From: Solirubrobacteraceae bacterium
Lineage (GTDB): Bacteria; Actinomycetota; Thermoleophilia; Solirubrobacterales; Solirubrobacteraceae
NCBI GenBank assembly: GCA_025455895.1
Contig: JALOLQ010000006.1
Coordinates: 1-16,088 of the forward strand
Reading direction: 5' to 3'
DNA: 16,088 nt
The notes under the pieces are model-generated. The model worked only from the letters and a program-made list of their open reading frames with translations. It searched no databases and was not told where the DNA came from. The translations under genes and the position numbers were made by a program. Positions 1 to 8,066 of this stretch are shown in pieces. Position 1 is the first letter of the stretch, and each line of letters opens with the position of its first letter.

Positions 1-1179
1 GCCGCGCGGGTTGCGCGTGCCGCCGCGGTAGTAGCCGCCCCACATGCGCGCGACCTTCCTGGCCTCCATCCGGGCGAAGGCGACGGGCTGGTGGCGCAGG
101 TAGGTCTTGAGGTTGCGCTTGGCCTCGAAGGCCAGCGCCCAGCGCAGCTTGTCCTCGGGGATCGCGCGGTACGGGCCGGGGACGAGCTCCGGGTGGCGCT
201 CGCGGATGTAGGCCCGCAGCACGAACTCACCCTTGAGGTTGGCCACGCGCACGTCGTTGAGGTTCTCCATGTTGCGCCGCACGTAGACGGCGAGCTGCTG
301 GCGCACGCCGCTGAGCTTCCCCTCGCCGGGGAGGTAGGTCCCGACGAACAGCGTCGAGGGCCCACTGCTGGCGACGGGGATCAGGCGCCCGGCCTGCGTG
401 CTCGCGTAGGCGCTCCACGGCGCCGCCACGAGCAGCGGGACGAGCGCGAGCACGGCGCCCTGCCCGAGCGCGGTGCGCCAGCCGGCGCGCCGCAGTGCGA
501 GCAGCACCCACACCGCCGCCAGGATGCCGGGCACGACGAGCAGGTCGGCGCGCACGAGCAGCGCCACGCCGAGCGCGGCGCCGGCCAGCGCGAGCCGTCC
601 CCAGCCCGGTCGTCGCCAGGCGGACAGCAGCGCCAGTGCGGCGAGCGCGAGCGTCAGCGCCCCGAGCGGCTCGGAGACGAGGTCGCCGGTCGCGGAGATG
701 AGCGGCGGGTAGACCGCGATCGCGCCCGCCGCCGCGAGCCCGGCGAACGGTCCGCCCAACCCGGCCGCGAGCAGGAAGACGACGACGATCAGCGCGGCGC
801 CGACGACCGCCTGGGCCCAGAACGCCGAGCGCACCTGCTCCGGCGAGCCGTCGCCGTCGAGGCCGGGGGCGAGCAGGTGCGCGGCGGCGAACAGCGCCGG
901 CGTACCCGGCGCCCAGTGCCACGGGTCGGCGGAGCCGGGCACCTCGTACTCGCCGGTCTGCGCCAGGTGCAGCGCGATCCGCGCGTACGAGCGCTCGTCC
1001 GAGGAGATGTAGCGGCCGGGATCGAGGGCGCGGTCGGCGCGCAGGAAGAGGCCGAGCAGGACGATCACCGCGAGCGCCGCGTAGATCGCGCGCCGCCCGC
1101 CGAGCAGGCCTCCGCGCACGGCGGGCACGGGCCGGAACACGCCCGTCGCCGCCGCAAGATCCCCGCGCGAGAGCGCCAT
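1..1179 (-). CDS. Membrane glycosyltransferase, PMT/GT39-like (3' end beyond window)
   Basis: Open for 393 codons from ATG at 1179 to the window edge, so the C-terminus is missing. A first membrane segment at about residues 31-46 is followed by an external loop with an acidic pair and tyrosine, 'SSDERSYARIALHL' (D61, E62, Y65). Then comes a 'WHWAPGTPALF' stretch and a run of hydrophobic segments. This layout fits the PMT/ArnT/GT39-type transferases, which move a sugar from a polyprenyl-phosphate donor on the outer face of the membrane. The acceptor cannot be told. The gene lies 81 bases downstream of ccdA on the same strand and may be read through from it. There is no clear Shine-Dalgarno before the ATG, so the start is uncertain. 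The family is fairly safe; the exact role is unknown. Confidence 0.7.
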   Translation of the reverse strand, partial: MALSRGDLAAATGVFRPVPAVRGGLLGGRRAIYAALAVIVLLGLFLRADRALDPGRYISSDERSYARIALHLAQTGEYEVPGSADPWHWAPGTPALFAAAHLLAPGLDGDGSPEQVRSAFWAQAVVGAALIVVVFLLAAGLGGPFAGLAAAGAIAVYPPLISATGDLVSEPLGALTLALAALALLSAWRRPGWGRLALAGAALGVALLVRADLLVVPGILAAVWVLLALRRAGWRTALGQGAVLALVPLLVAAPWSAYASTQAGRLIPVASSGPSTLFVGTYLPGEGKLSGVRQQLAVYVRRNMENLNDVRVANLKGEFVLRAYIRERHPELVPGPYRAIPEDKLRWALAFEAKRNLKTYLRHQPVAFARMEARKVARMWGGYYRGGTRNPRG

Positions 1180-1260
1180 ACGCGCGTGCTTCGGCGCGCA
1201 CGCGCGGACCCCTGCGCGCCGGCCCGCCGCGCGTGCACGGCGCGCTGCAGGATCCGGGGG

Positions 1261-2010
1261 TCAGACCTCGTAGATGAAGTCGATCCCGAGCTGGTCCATG
1301 AGCTGCTGGGCCTCGGAGTTCAGCCGCGTGAGCTCCCCGGTGAGCAGCAGTACGCCCATCGCGATCAGGACCGTCCCGGACACGAAGGTGATCAGCAGCC
1401 AGCGGTCGCGCAGCCAGCGAAAGGCGCCGGTGGCGCGGTCGAAGGCGACCGCCGTGAGCAGGAACGGGATCGCGAGCCCCGCCGAGTAGAAGGCGAGCAG
1501 CACGCCGCCCTGGGCGACCGAGTCCGAGGTCGACGCGGCGGCGAGGATCGCCGCGAGCGTCGGGCCCACGCACGGCGTCCACGCGATCGCGAACGCGAGC
1601 CCGGCGATCACCGGGCCGCCAGAGCCGGCGCGCAGCATCAGCTCCTCGGGCCGCCACTCGCGGTTCAGCCGCGTGACGAACGGGGTGAGCACGAAGAACA
1701 CGCCGAGCCCGATGATCATCACGCCGGCGATCGTGTCCAGCGTCTGCTTGTTGTCGCGCAGCGCCGACCCGATCCCCGTCGCGGTCATGCCCAGCGCGAC
1801 GAACATCACCGTGAAGGACAGGCAGAAGACGATCGCCGGCAGCAGCACGTGGCTCATCCGCCGCTCCCCGGTGCGGATCTCGGCGATCGAGACGCCGGAG
1901 ATCGTCGAGAGGTAGCCGGGGACCAGCGGCAGCACGCAGGGGGAGATGAACGACACGAAGCCGACCGCGAACGCGGCGAGGACCGTCGTGTCGGCGGCGG
2001 CGAGGATCAT
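1261..2010 (-). CDS. ccdA: CcdA, thiol-disulfide membrane transporter for cytochrome c maturation
   Basis: 249 residues, the normal size for CcdA (short DsbD-type). It carries reducing power from cytoplasmic thioredoxin across the membrane to extracytoplasmic thioredoxin-like proteins. The two redox cysteines sit in 'SPCVLPLVPGY' (C25) and 'WTPCVGPTL' (C147), in membrane segments of a predicted six-helix protein. The ATG at 2010 overlaps the ccmH stop (ATGA at 2007-2010), which fixes this start. The longer frame reaching up to 2367 is only the antisense-like continuation through ccmH and lacks sense. The gene is third in the tlpA-ccmH-ccdA operon, which explains its substrate: the TlpA/CcmG and CcmH CXXC proteins encoded just before it. 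Very sure of the family. Confidence 0.95.
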   Translation of the reverse strand: MILAAADTTVLAAFAVGFVSFISPCVLPLVPGYLSTISGVSIAEIRTGERRMSHVLLPAIVFCLSFTVMFVALGMTATGIGSALRDNKQTLDTIAGVMIIGLGVFFVLTPFVTRLNREWRPEELMLRAGSGGPVIAGLAFAIAWTPCVGPTLAAILAAASTSDSVAQGGVLLAFYSAGLAIPFLLTAVAFDRATGAFRWLRDRWLLITFVSGTVLIAMGVLLLTGELTRLNSEAQQLMDQLGIDFIYEV

Positions 2011-2489
2011 CGGCCGTCGAAGCGCGCCAGCTCGGCGTCGAGGCGCGCCTCGTCCTCCACGCTGATCGCGGCGCCGGCCGAGCCGTCGGCGAGCGCCGGC
2101 TCGCGCGCGCGCCGGCGCCAGCGCGGCAGCAGCGCCACGAGCAGTGCGAGCAGGCCGAGCGCGACGAGGATCGGGACCAGGTAGGCCGCGAGGCTGAAGC
2201 CCTCGTCCTCGGGCAGCGCGAGGATCGCCGCCCCGTAACGCGTCTTGAGCGTCGCCTTGACCTCGTCCTTCGTCTGGCCGCGCGCGATCAGGCTGCGGAT
2301 CTCGCGGCGCAGCTGGTCGGCCCGCGGCGACTCGGCGATGAACAGCGGCACGTTGCACGTGTCGCACATCACCTCGTCCTCGATGTCGTTGAAGTCCGCA
2401 CGCGGCGTGGCCGCGCCGCCGGCGGCCGGGAGCGCCGCGAGCGCGAGCAGCGCCAGCGCGAGCAGCGCGGCGAGGCGGCGCAGGCTCAC
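2007..2489 (-). CDS. ccmH: CcmH, apocytochrome c thiol reductase subunit
   Basis: 160 residues starting at GTG 2489. This start overlaps the tlpA stop as GTGA and has a strong Shine-Dalgarno (AAGGAGG) just before it. A signal peptide or anchor (residues 3-20) is followed by the CcmH fold with redox motif 'VMCDTCNVPL' (C42, C45). That is a variant of the usual LRCxxCQ, with Asn after the second Cys. 'GQTKDEVKATLKTRYG' comes next, then one membrane segment (about 101-121) and a short charged tail. CcmH reduces the CXXCH cysteines of apocytochrome c before heme attachment, working with CcmF. Its neighbours TlpA and CcdA supply electrons. The tail lacks the TPR/CcmI extension found in some CcmH fusions. 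A CcmI-like gene lies separately at 7119. Confidence 0.9.
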   Translation of the reverse strand: MSLRRLAALLALALLALAALPAAGGAATPRADFNDIEDEVMCDTCNVPLFIAESPRADQLRREIRSLIARGQTKDEVKATLKTRYGAAILALPEDEGFSLAAYLVPILVALGLLALLVALLPRWRRRAREPALADGSAGAAISVEDEARLDAELARFDGR

Positions 2490-3049
2490 GTGCCCTCCTT
2501 CTCGAGCTGGCGGTCCAGCGCGCGGTCGAGGAACGCCTCGTCGAGCTGGCCGCGCGAGATCGCGACGACCTTGCCCTCGGGGCTGATCACGAACGTCTCC
2601 GGGAGCTTGTTCGTCCCGAACTCCGGCGCCAGTTGCAGCTCGTCGTCGCGCAGCGACGGGAAGCTCAGGCCGTTGTCGCGCTCGAAGCGCTGCGACTCCT
2701 CGGCGAAGTCCTTGTAGGTCACGCCCAGCACCGTGCCCGCGCCGGCCTTCTCCAGGCGCCGGTGCGCGCGCTGGAGGATCGGCGCCTCCTCCCGGCACGG
2801 CTCGCACCACGAGGCCCAGAAGTTCAGCACGACCGTCTTGCCCTTGAAGTCCTCGAGCGCCGCGCTCCCGGGCTCGCCCAGGCGCGGCAGGCGCACCGTC
2901 CGCCCGGGGGCCGCCGGCTGCTCGCCGCGCTTGACGGCGGCGTCCAGCGAGGTGTCGTCGCCGGTGTTCAGCACGCCGTAGATCAGCAGCCCGAGCAGGC
3001 CGGCGGTCAGGACGATGACGATGAGGGGGACGGCGCCCAGGCGCTTCAC
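2486..3049 (-). CDS. TlpA/CcmG/ResA-type membrane-anchored thioredoxin
   Basis: 187 residues from GTG 3049. An N-terminal membrane anchor (about residues 6-27) precedes an extracytoplasmic thioredoxin fold. That fold has 'NFWASWCEPCREEAP' (C82, C85) and the cis-proline in 'NKLPETFVISPEGKV' (P150). The 'GVTYKDFAEESQRF..NGLSFPSLRDD' insert is typical of CcmG/ResA proteins. It keeps the CcmH and apocytochrome cysteines reduced. It is the first gene of tlpA-ccmH-ccdA and ends in a 4-base overlap with ccmH. A TACGCT hexamer at 3065-3060, 10 bases before GTG, and the lack of a good Shine-Dalgarno suggest a leaderless start. The open frame continues upstream through the tRNA-Gly gene, which rules out the longer reading. 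CcmG and ResA cannot be separated by sequence alone. Confidence 0.88.
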   Translation of the reverse strand: MKRLGAVPLIVIVLTAGLLGLLIYGVLNTGDDTSLDAAVKRGEQPAAPGRTVRLPRLGEPGSAALEDFKGKTVVLNFWASWCEPCREEAPILQRAHRRLEKAGAGTVLGVTYKDFAEESQRFERDNGLSFPSLRDDELQLAPEFGTNKLPETFVISPEGKVVAISRGQLDEAFLDRALDRQLEKEGT

Positions 3050-3059
3050 GGCACCGTCA

Positions 3060-3065
3060 AGCGTA
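3060..3065 (-). promoter_or_regulatory. Putative -10 element of the tlpA-ccmH-ccdA operon
   Basis: TACGCT on the minus strand (TANNNT pattern), ending 10 bases before the GTG of tlpA. No convincing -35 was found. It fits the leaderless pattern seen at several other genes in the window. Confidence 0.35.
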
Positions 3066-3110
3066 GATGGCGGCGCCGCGGCGGGACCCCAGCCCGGCGC
3101 GCCGCCACGG

Positions 3111-3116
3111 TAGACT
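3111..3116 (+). promoter_or_regulatory. Putative -10 element of tRNA-Gly
   Basis: TAGACT lies 10 bases before the mature tRNA 5' end, which is a usual distance for a short tRNA leader. No clear -35 is visible in the GC-rich sequence upstream. Confidence 0.4.
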
Positions 3117-3126
3117 GCCCCCGTCT

Positions 3127-3199
3127 GCGGCGGTAGCTCAGTTGGTAGAGCATCAGCTTCCCAAGCTGAGGGTCGCGAGTTCGAACCTCGTCCGCCGCT
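3127..3199 (+). tRNA. tRNA-Gly (anticodon CCC)
   Basis: All four arms can be folded by hand. The acceptor arms GCGGCGG and CCGCCGC pair perfectly, with discriminator T at 3199. The D-stem is GCTC/GAGC, the anticodon stem TCAGC/GCTGA with loop TTCCCAA, the variable loop 5 nt, and the T-arm GCGAG-TTCGAAC-CTCGT. The anticodon CCC (3160-3162) reads GGG glycine codons. The 3' CCA is not encoded. Length is 73 nt. Confidence 0.97.
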
Positions 3200-3210
3200 C
3201 TCCGGGGCGC

Positions 3211-3216
3211 TAGTGT
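3211..3216 (+). promoter_or_regulatory. Putative -10 element of the cold-shock gene
   Basis: TAGTGT just downstream of the tRNA-Gly gene. Transcription starting about 8 bases later would give a leader of about 100 nt before the cold-shock start codon. No -35 is recognisable, since that position falls in the tRNA 3' end. Confidence 0.3.
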
Positions 3217-3227
3217 CCTCGGTACTC

Positions 3228-3246
3228 GCCGGGCAACGGGCCCGGC
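3228..3246 (+). terminator. Hairpin after tRNA-Gly (terminator or cold-shock leader element)
   Basis: The 7-bp arms GCCGGGC and GCCCGGC pair perfectly around the loop AACGG. The hairpin sits 28 bases after tRNA-Gly and 77 bases before the cold-shock ATG. With no T-run it could be the tRNA terminator or a structured part of the cold-shock mRNA leader. Confidence 0.45.
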
Positions 3247-3323
3247 ACCAGCAGTGCATCGCGTCTCGCAGTCGTCGCTTCTCGCTTCCTCCGCGCTTCG
3301 CTCCGCACAGGAGGAATCATCTG

Positions 3324-3527
3324 ATGGCAACCGGAACCGTGAAGTGGTTCAACGACGACAAGGGCTTCGGCTTCATCACGCCGGACGAGGGCGGCAAGGA
3401 CCTCTTCGTCCATCACCAGGCGATCAACGGCGAGGGCTTCCGCTCGCTCGCCGAGGGCGCGAAGGTGAGCTACGACGCCGAGGCCGGGGACAAGGGCCCC
3501 AAGGCCGTCAACGTCTCGGTCATCTAG
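3324..3527 (+). CDS. Cold-shock protein, CspA family
   Basis: A 67-residue single cold-shock domain, the standard length. The RNP1 motif 'KGFGFI' (residues 13-18) and RNP2 'DLFVHH' (about 26-31) provide the aromatic surface that binds single-stranded RNA and DNA. The ATG at 3324 follows an AGGAGG Shine-Dalgarno (3309-3314) at 9 bases. The 111-base in-frame extension upstream has no cold-shock similarity and is leader RNA. Proteins of this family act as RNA chaperones. The long leader fits post-transcriptional control, which is common for csp mRNAs. It is monocistronic, between tRNA-Gly and a convergent gene. Confidence 0.96.
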   Translation: MATGTVKWFNDDKGFGFITPDEGGKDLFVHHQAINGEGFRSLAEGAKVSYDAEAGDKGPKAVNVSVI

Positions 3528-3546
3528 ACCACTGACGTCCTGGCCG

Positions 3547-3569
3547 GCGGGCCGCTCCGGGCGGCCCGC
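3547..3569. terminator. Bidirectional terminator-like hairpin between convergent genes
   Basis: The 9-bp arms GCGGGCCGC (3547-3555) and GCGGCCCGC (3561-3569) pair perfectly around TCCGG. The hairpin lies 20 bases after the cold-shock stop and 5 bases beyond the stop of the convergent small gene at 3574. It has no T-tract, as often in high-GC genomes. Confidence 0.7.
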
Positions 3570-3573
3570 TGCG

Positions 3574-3762
3574 TCAGATCCGCGCGGCGTCGACCGCGCG
3601 GCGCAGCCGGTCGGCGGCGCCCGCCGCCACGCGCTCGAGCTCGGCCAGGCGCCGAGCCTCACCGCGGCCCAGCAGCACCTTGCGCCGGTACAGGGCGAGC
3701 CGGTCCTGCGCGTAGCGCGCCTCGTCGCGCAGCTCCTCGATCGAGGGTTCGCGCCCGGTCAC
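3574..3762 (-). CDS. Small helical protein, faintly RsiG-like
   Basis: 62 residues from GTG 3762, whose start overlaps the stop of the upstream gene (GTGA, 3759-3762). This indicates translational coupling and sets the start. The whole chain is charged and predicted helical, likely one helical hairpin: 'SIEELRDEARYAQDRLALYRRKVLLGRGEARRL' style, ending in a second helix. The 'LYRRKVLLGRGE' stretch resembles the 'SYRRxxLQGRxD' core of RsiG, the anti-sigma factor for WhiG. However, the residues of the published c-di-GMP motif E(X)3S(X)2R(X)3Q(X)3D are replaced here by D, L, R, L, E. The RsiG relation is therefore only a suggestion. Without it, the gene is a conserved-looking hypothetical. Confidence 0.6.
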   Translation of the reverse strand: MTGREPSIEELRDEARYAQDRLALYRRKVLLGRGEARRLAELERVAAGAADRLRRAVDAARI

Positions 3763-4106
3763 TGGAAGCGCCCGACCGCGTAGGCGGCGCGCTTCTCCAC
3801 CTGCATCGTCAGCGCATCGCGGTCGGCGACGGTGAAGACGCCGTACGGGCGCATCGGCCCGAGGTCGAGGATCGCCAGGACCTCGGCGCCGCCCACGGGA
3901 TCGGCGCACCCGACCTCGATCGTGCAGTCGCGCCCGGCGAGCCGGCAGCCCAGCCGGTGGATGCGCGCGGTGCGCGGGGCGCAGCCGGTCTCGGCTCCCG
4001 CCGTGGCGACCAGCCGCCCGTACTCGGCCTCCTGGCTCCCGCGCGGCGTGCCCGGGAGGAAGAACGACGCGGTGGCCTGGAGATCTGAGCTTGAGCCGAT
4101 CCGCAC
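3759..4106 (-). CDS. Hypothetical protein with four cysteines
   Basis: 115 residues if the GTG at 4106 is used. I do not recognise the family. The amino-acid composition is balanced, with a plausible C-terminal helix ('VADRDALTMQVEKRAAYAVGRF'), whereas the overlapping frames give Arg/Ser/Pro-rich nonsense. This is why I accept the frame. Four cysteines (about C42, C54, C61, C67) lie close together and could bind metal or form disulfides, but no signal peptide is visible. It is translationally coupled to the small helical gene downstream. It starts 22 bases after the stop of the zinc-ribbon gene, so the three probably form one operon. A TACTGT hexamer touches the proposed start, so the true start may lie a little further in. 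Confidence 0.6.
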   Translation of the reverse strand: MRIGSSSDLQATASFFLPGTPRGSQEAEYGRLVATAGAETGCAPRTARIHRLGCRLAGRDCTIEVGCADPVGGAEVLAILDLGPMRPYGVFTVADRDALTMQVEKRAAYAVGRFQ

Positions 4107-4128
4107 ACAGTAGCGCGGCCCGGTGGCC

Positions 4129-4377
4129 CTACCAGGACTGCGCGCCGCCGCAGTGCGGGCAGGCGACCGAGGCGGTCACCGCCGCGGTGAAGACGCAGCC
4201 GCAGCCGCACGTGTAGAGCGCCTCGTCCTCCGGGCGGCCGGCGACCCGCTCGCGCCGCTCGGCGGCGGCGGGACCCGGCGGCGCGGGCTCGGGCTGGGAG
4301 TGGCGCGTGCGCGCGCGCCGGCGGCGCAGCAGCGAGGGTGAGGGGGAGTCGGTGGAACGGCGCATCATGGGTCTCAT
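4129..4377 (-). CDS. Small zinc-ribbon protein
   Basis: Up to 82 residues. In-frame ATGs at 4377, 4368 and 4365 are all possible. A GAGGAG Shine-Dalgarno 11 bases before 4377 favours the first. The N-terminal half is Arg/Pro-rich and probably disordered. The C-terminus carries 'YTCGCGCVF' and 'ACPHCGGAQSW', a likely one-zinc ribbon with CxCxC and CxxC ligand clusters. Partner and function are unknown. Such small ribbons often bind nucleic acid or proteins. The long open frame extending upstream to 4938 runs antisense to ccmE and is not coding. First gene of a probable three-gene minus-strand operon, divergent from ccmE. Confidence 0.65.
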   Translation of the reverse strand: MRPMMRRSTDSPSPSLLRRRRARTRHSQPEPAPPGPAAAERRERVAGRPEDEALYTCGCGCVFTAAVTASVACPHCGGAQSW

Positions 4378-4388
4378 CGGCAACAACG

Positions 4389-4404
4389 CTCCTCGCCTGA
4401 GGAG
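4389..4404 (-). promoter_or_regulatory. Hairpin that can sequester the zinc-ribbon gene's Shine-Dalgarno
   Basis: In the minus-strand leader, CTCCTC pairs with GAGGAG around a 4-base loop (AGGC). The GAGGAG arm is the only good ribosome binding site before the ATG at 4377. The fold would hide it, suggesting translational control. The stem is only 6 bp, so this is tentative. Confidence 0.35.
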
Positions 4405-4467
4405 GTTTCTCCCATCCCGCTGTTTTCCTGCTCGCAACGCGGCGCGCCGGACCGCATCCGGGCCTGC

Positions 4468-4473
4468 GATACT
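4468..4473 (+). promoter_or_regulatory. Putative -10 of the ccmE operon (leaderless type)
   Basis: GATACT lies 9 bases before the ccmE ATG, and there is no Shine-Dalgarno between them. Transcription would then begin at or next to the A of the start codon. Confidence 0.45.
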
Positions 4474-4482
4474 TCCTCTCGC

Positions 4483-4902
4483 ATGGACCCCGCTCGGAAG
4501 CGCCGCATCCGGCTCGTGGTCGCGCTCACCGCCGCGCTCCTGCTCGCCGGTGCCCTCGCCTACACGAGCTTCTCCGCCTCGAGCTCGGCGGTGACCCCGA
4601 GCCAGCTGCTCGCGTCCGCCGACGCGAACCGCAGCTACCAGCTGACCGGCAAGGTCGTGAACGGCTCGATCGAGCGGCGCGCGGACGGCATCACCTTCCG
4701 CGTGCGCGACCGCGCCGGCACCGCCTCGGTCCCGGTCTCGTACTCCGGCGCGATCCCCGACCCGTTCCGCGACGGGCGCGAGGTCATCATCAACGTCAAG
4801 AAGACCGGCACGACGTTCGTCGGCGAGAAGGACTCGCTGACCACGAAGTGCCCGTCGAAGTTCAACGAGAAGCAGTCGCAGCCGGGCGGCCAGCCGTCCT
4901 GA
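4483..4902 (+). CDS. ccmE: CcmE, heme chaperone, cysteine-type variant
   Basis: 139 residues. One N-terminal membrane anchor (about 9-28) is followed by an OB-fold beta-barrel with 'GKVVNGSIERRADGITFRVRDRAG..VPVSYSGAIPDPFRDGREVIINV', typical of CcmE. CcmE binds heme covalently outside the membrane and hands it to CcmF. The classical heme ligand is His in an HxxxY motif. Here the equivalent place reads 'TTKCPSKFNE', with C123 in place of His and F127 in place of Tyr. A Cys form (CxxxY) is known from archaeal and Desulfovibrio CcmE. The Phe is a further departure. The gene is probably first in ccmE-ccmF-ccmI-like, with ccmF starting 4 bases after its stop. No Shine-Dalgarno, so leaderless translation is likely. 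Confidence 0.92.
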   Translation: MDPARKRRIRLVVALTAALLLAGALAYTSFSASSSAVTPSQLLASADANRSYQLTGKVVNGSIERRADGITFRVRDRAGTASVPVSYSGAIPDPFRDGREVIINVKKTGTTFVGEKDSLTTKCPSKFNEKQSQPGGQPS

Positions 4903-4906
4903 CGCG

Positions 4907-7108
<2,202 letters not shown>

Positions 7109-7118
7109 GAAGCCGACC

Positions 7119-7493
7119 GTGGACGTCCTCGCCCCGCTGCTCGTGATCGCCCTGCTGCTCGCGGTCGTCTGGTTCGTCGGCCAGCCGCTGCGCCGCGGCG
7201 CGCAGGCCCGCACGCGGGTGGCGTTCGAGGGCCGCCGCGCCGACCTCGAGGCCGCGCGCGACGCGAAGTACGCGGAGATCCGCGACCTGGAGATGGACCG
7301 GCGGACCGGCAAGCTCTCCGACGAGGACTGGCGCGCGCTCGACCGCCAGCTGCGCGCCGAGGCCGTCGACATCCTCCACGCGCTCGACGAGCTCGGCCCC
7401 GCGCCCGGCGCGGCCCGGCCGGAGGAGCCCGCGGCCGAGGAGGCCGACGCGTCACCGCAGCCGGACGAGCACGCTACCCTTCCCCGGCGATGA
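7119..7493 (+). CDS. CcmI-like N-terminal protein
   Basis: 124 residues from GTG 7119, with AGGA (7107-7110) upstream. One membrane helix (about 3-21) precedes a charged coiled-coil region with 'YAEIRDLEMDRRTGKLSDEDWRALDRQLRAEAVDIL'-type spacing (a GKLS-DEDW core). This matches the N-terminal part of CcmI/CycH, the subunit that interacts with CcmH and apocytochrome c. The TPR domain of full-length CcmI is absent. The tail is acidic, Pro/Ala-rich and probably disordered. It follows ccmF by 10 bases, and its stop overlaps the secG start (ATGA at 7490-7493). Context and motif agree, but short proteins of this kind are weakly conserved, so the CcmI name is provisional. Confidence 0.72.
   Translation: MDVLAPLLVIALLLAVVWFVGQPLRRGAQARTRVAFEGRRADLEAARDAKYAEIRDLEMDRRTGKLSDEDWRALDRQLRAEAVDILHALDELGPAPGAARPEEPAAEEADASPQPDEHATLPRR
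7475..7480 (+). promoter_or_regulatory. Putative -10 of secG (leaderless type)
   Basis: TACCCT ends 9 bases before the secG ATG, inside the 3' end of the preceding gene. It would allow secG to be expressed independently of the cytochrome genes. Confidence 0.4.
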
Positions 7494-7723
7494 CGTTCAT
7501 CCTCTCCGCCCTCGTCGTGTTCCTCTCGATCGTGGTGATCTTCCTGATCCTCATGCACTCGGGGAAGGACTCCGGCCTCTCCGGCGCCTTCGGCGTCGGC
7601 ACCGGCCAGGGCAGCCTCGGCGGCGGTTCGCTCGTCGAGCGCAACCTGAACCGCTGGACGGTGGCGCTCTCGATCCTCTGGGTGATCGTGATCCTGCTGC
7701 TCGTCACCAAGCCCTACGAGTAG
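7490..7723 (+). CDS. secG: SecG, preprotein translocase subunit
   Basis: 77 residues, usual SecG length. Two membrane helices (about 3-22 and 56-73) are joined by a Gly/Ser-rich cytoplasmic loop. The loop contains the family signature 'SGLSGAFGVGTGQGSLGGGS'-like stretch, followed by 'ERNLNRWTVALSILWVI'. SecG assists the SecYEG channel during SecA-driven export. It is the last gene of the ccmE-ccmF-ccmI-like run, overlapping its predecessor by 4 bases. A TACCCT hexamer at the right distance suggests its own leaderless promoter as well. Confidence 0.95.
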   Translation: MTFILSALVVFLSIVVIFLILMHSGKDSGLSGAFGVGTGQGSLGGGSLVERNLNRWTVALSILWVIVILLLVTKPYE

Positions 7724-7729
7724 CGCTGT

Positions 7730-7746
7730 CGCCGGATCTGCCGGCG
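7730..7746 (+). terminator. Terminator-like hairpin after secG
   Basis: CGCCGG and CCGGCG arms pair around the loop ATCTG, 6 bases after the secG stop. No T-tract. Confidence 0.5.
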
Positions 7747-7753
7747 CCTGCGG

Positions 7754-7799
7754 CCACCCGTCCCGGGTGGGCCGTGCAGAGCACTGTCCCACCCGGACG
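7754..7799. repeat. Two competing hairpins in the secG 3' region
   Basis: Hairpin A pairs CCACCCG (7754-7760) with CGGGTGG (7764-7770) around a 3-base loop. Hairpin B uses the same bases differently: CGTCCCGGGTGGG (7759-7771) pairs with CCCACCCGGACG (7788-7799) with one bulged C. It encloses an inner GTGC-AGA-GCAC hairpin. A and B cannot form together. Such mutually exclusive folds occur in terminators, attenuators and regulatory RNAs, but the role here is unknown. Confidence 0.5.
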
Positions 7800-7861
7800 T
7801 GCGGCCGCATCCATCCGGCATATCTCGCCGAACAGCGCCACTCGGCTGCCGGTGGACGGGA

Positions 7862-7918
7862 ACGACGATTTCCGGGTTCCGTCGGTCCGGAGAAGGAACC
7901 GGACCCGATGATCGTCGT
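7862..7918. repeat. Inverted repeat, nested hairpin
   Basis: The outer arms ACGACGAT (7862-7869) and ATCGTCGT (7911-7918) and the inner arms GGTCCGG (7884-7890) and CCGGACC (7899-7905) all pair perfectly, with an AGAAGGAA loop. No reading frame of coding quality covers it. It may be a structured RNA or a palindromic repeat. Confidence 0.5.
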
Positions 7919-7927
7919 CAGAGCACG

Positions 7928-7974
7928 GGTTTCCGGGTTCGGTGGCCGTCAGGCCACCGCCGAACCCCGAAACC
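7928..7974. repeat. Long imperfect hairpin
   Basis: GGTTTC/GAAACC, then GGGTTCGG/CCGAACCC, then TGGCC/GGCCA stack into one stem around the loop GTCA, with one mismatch and a short bulge. Its left arm shares TTTCCGGGTTC with the preceding hairpin (7870-7880 and 7930-7940). It lies between convergent genes and could terminate from either side. The remaining stretch to 8066 shows nothing further. Confidence 0.55.
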
Positions 7975-8066
7975 GGCGCTGATCGGCGCCTTCGCCGCCC
8001 GGCCGTGCCTTCACCGCGAGCGCTGCGAAGCGACGGCAGCGCCCACCGACGCCACCAGCAGATCCC

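Noticed and set aside
91..2184. Plus-strand open frame of 697 codons
   Set aside because: It is antisense to the glycosyltransferase, ccdA and the 3' part of ccmH. The translation is a low-complexity Arg/Asp/His/Glu string, typical of a shadow frame in high-GC DNA.
2011..2367. N-terminal extension of ccdA
   Set aside because: It would be out of frame over ccmH. The ATGA overlap and the 'MILAAADTTVLAAFAVGF' membrane start give a normal-length CcdA.
7884..7905. Possible SRP RNA domain IV (GGTCCGG-AGAAGGAA-CCGGACC)
   Set aside because: The GGAAGG-type loop is only superficially similar. The conserved asymmetric internal loop (AGCA opposite GG) is missing, so I list it only as an inverted repeat.
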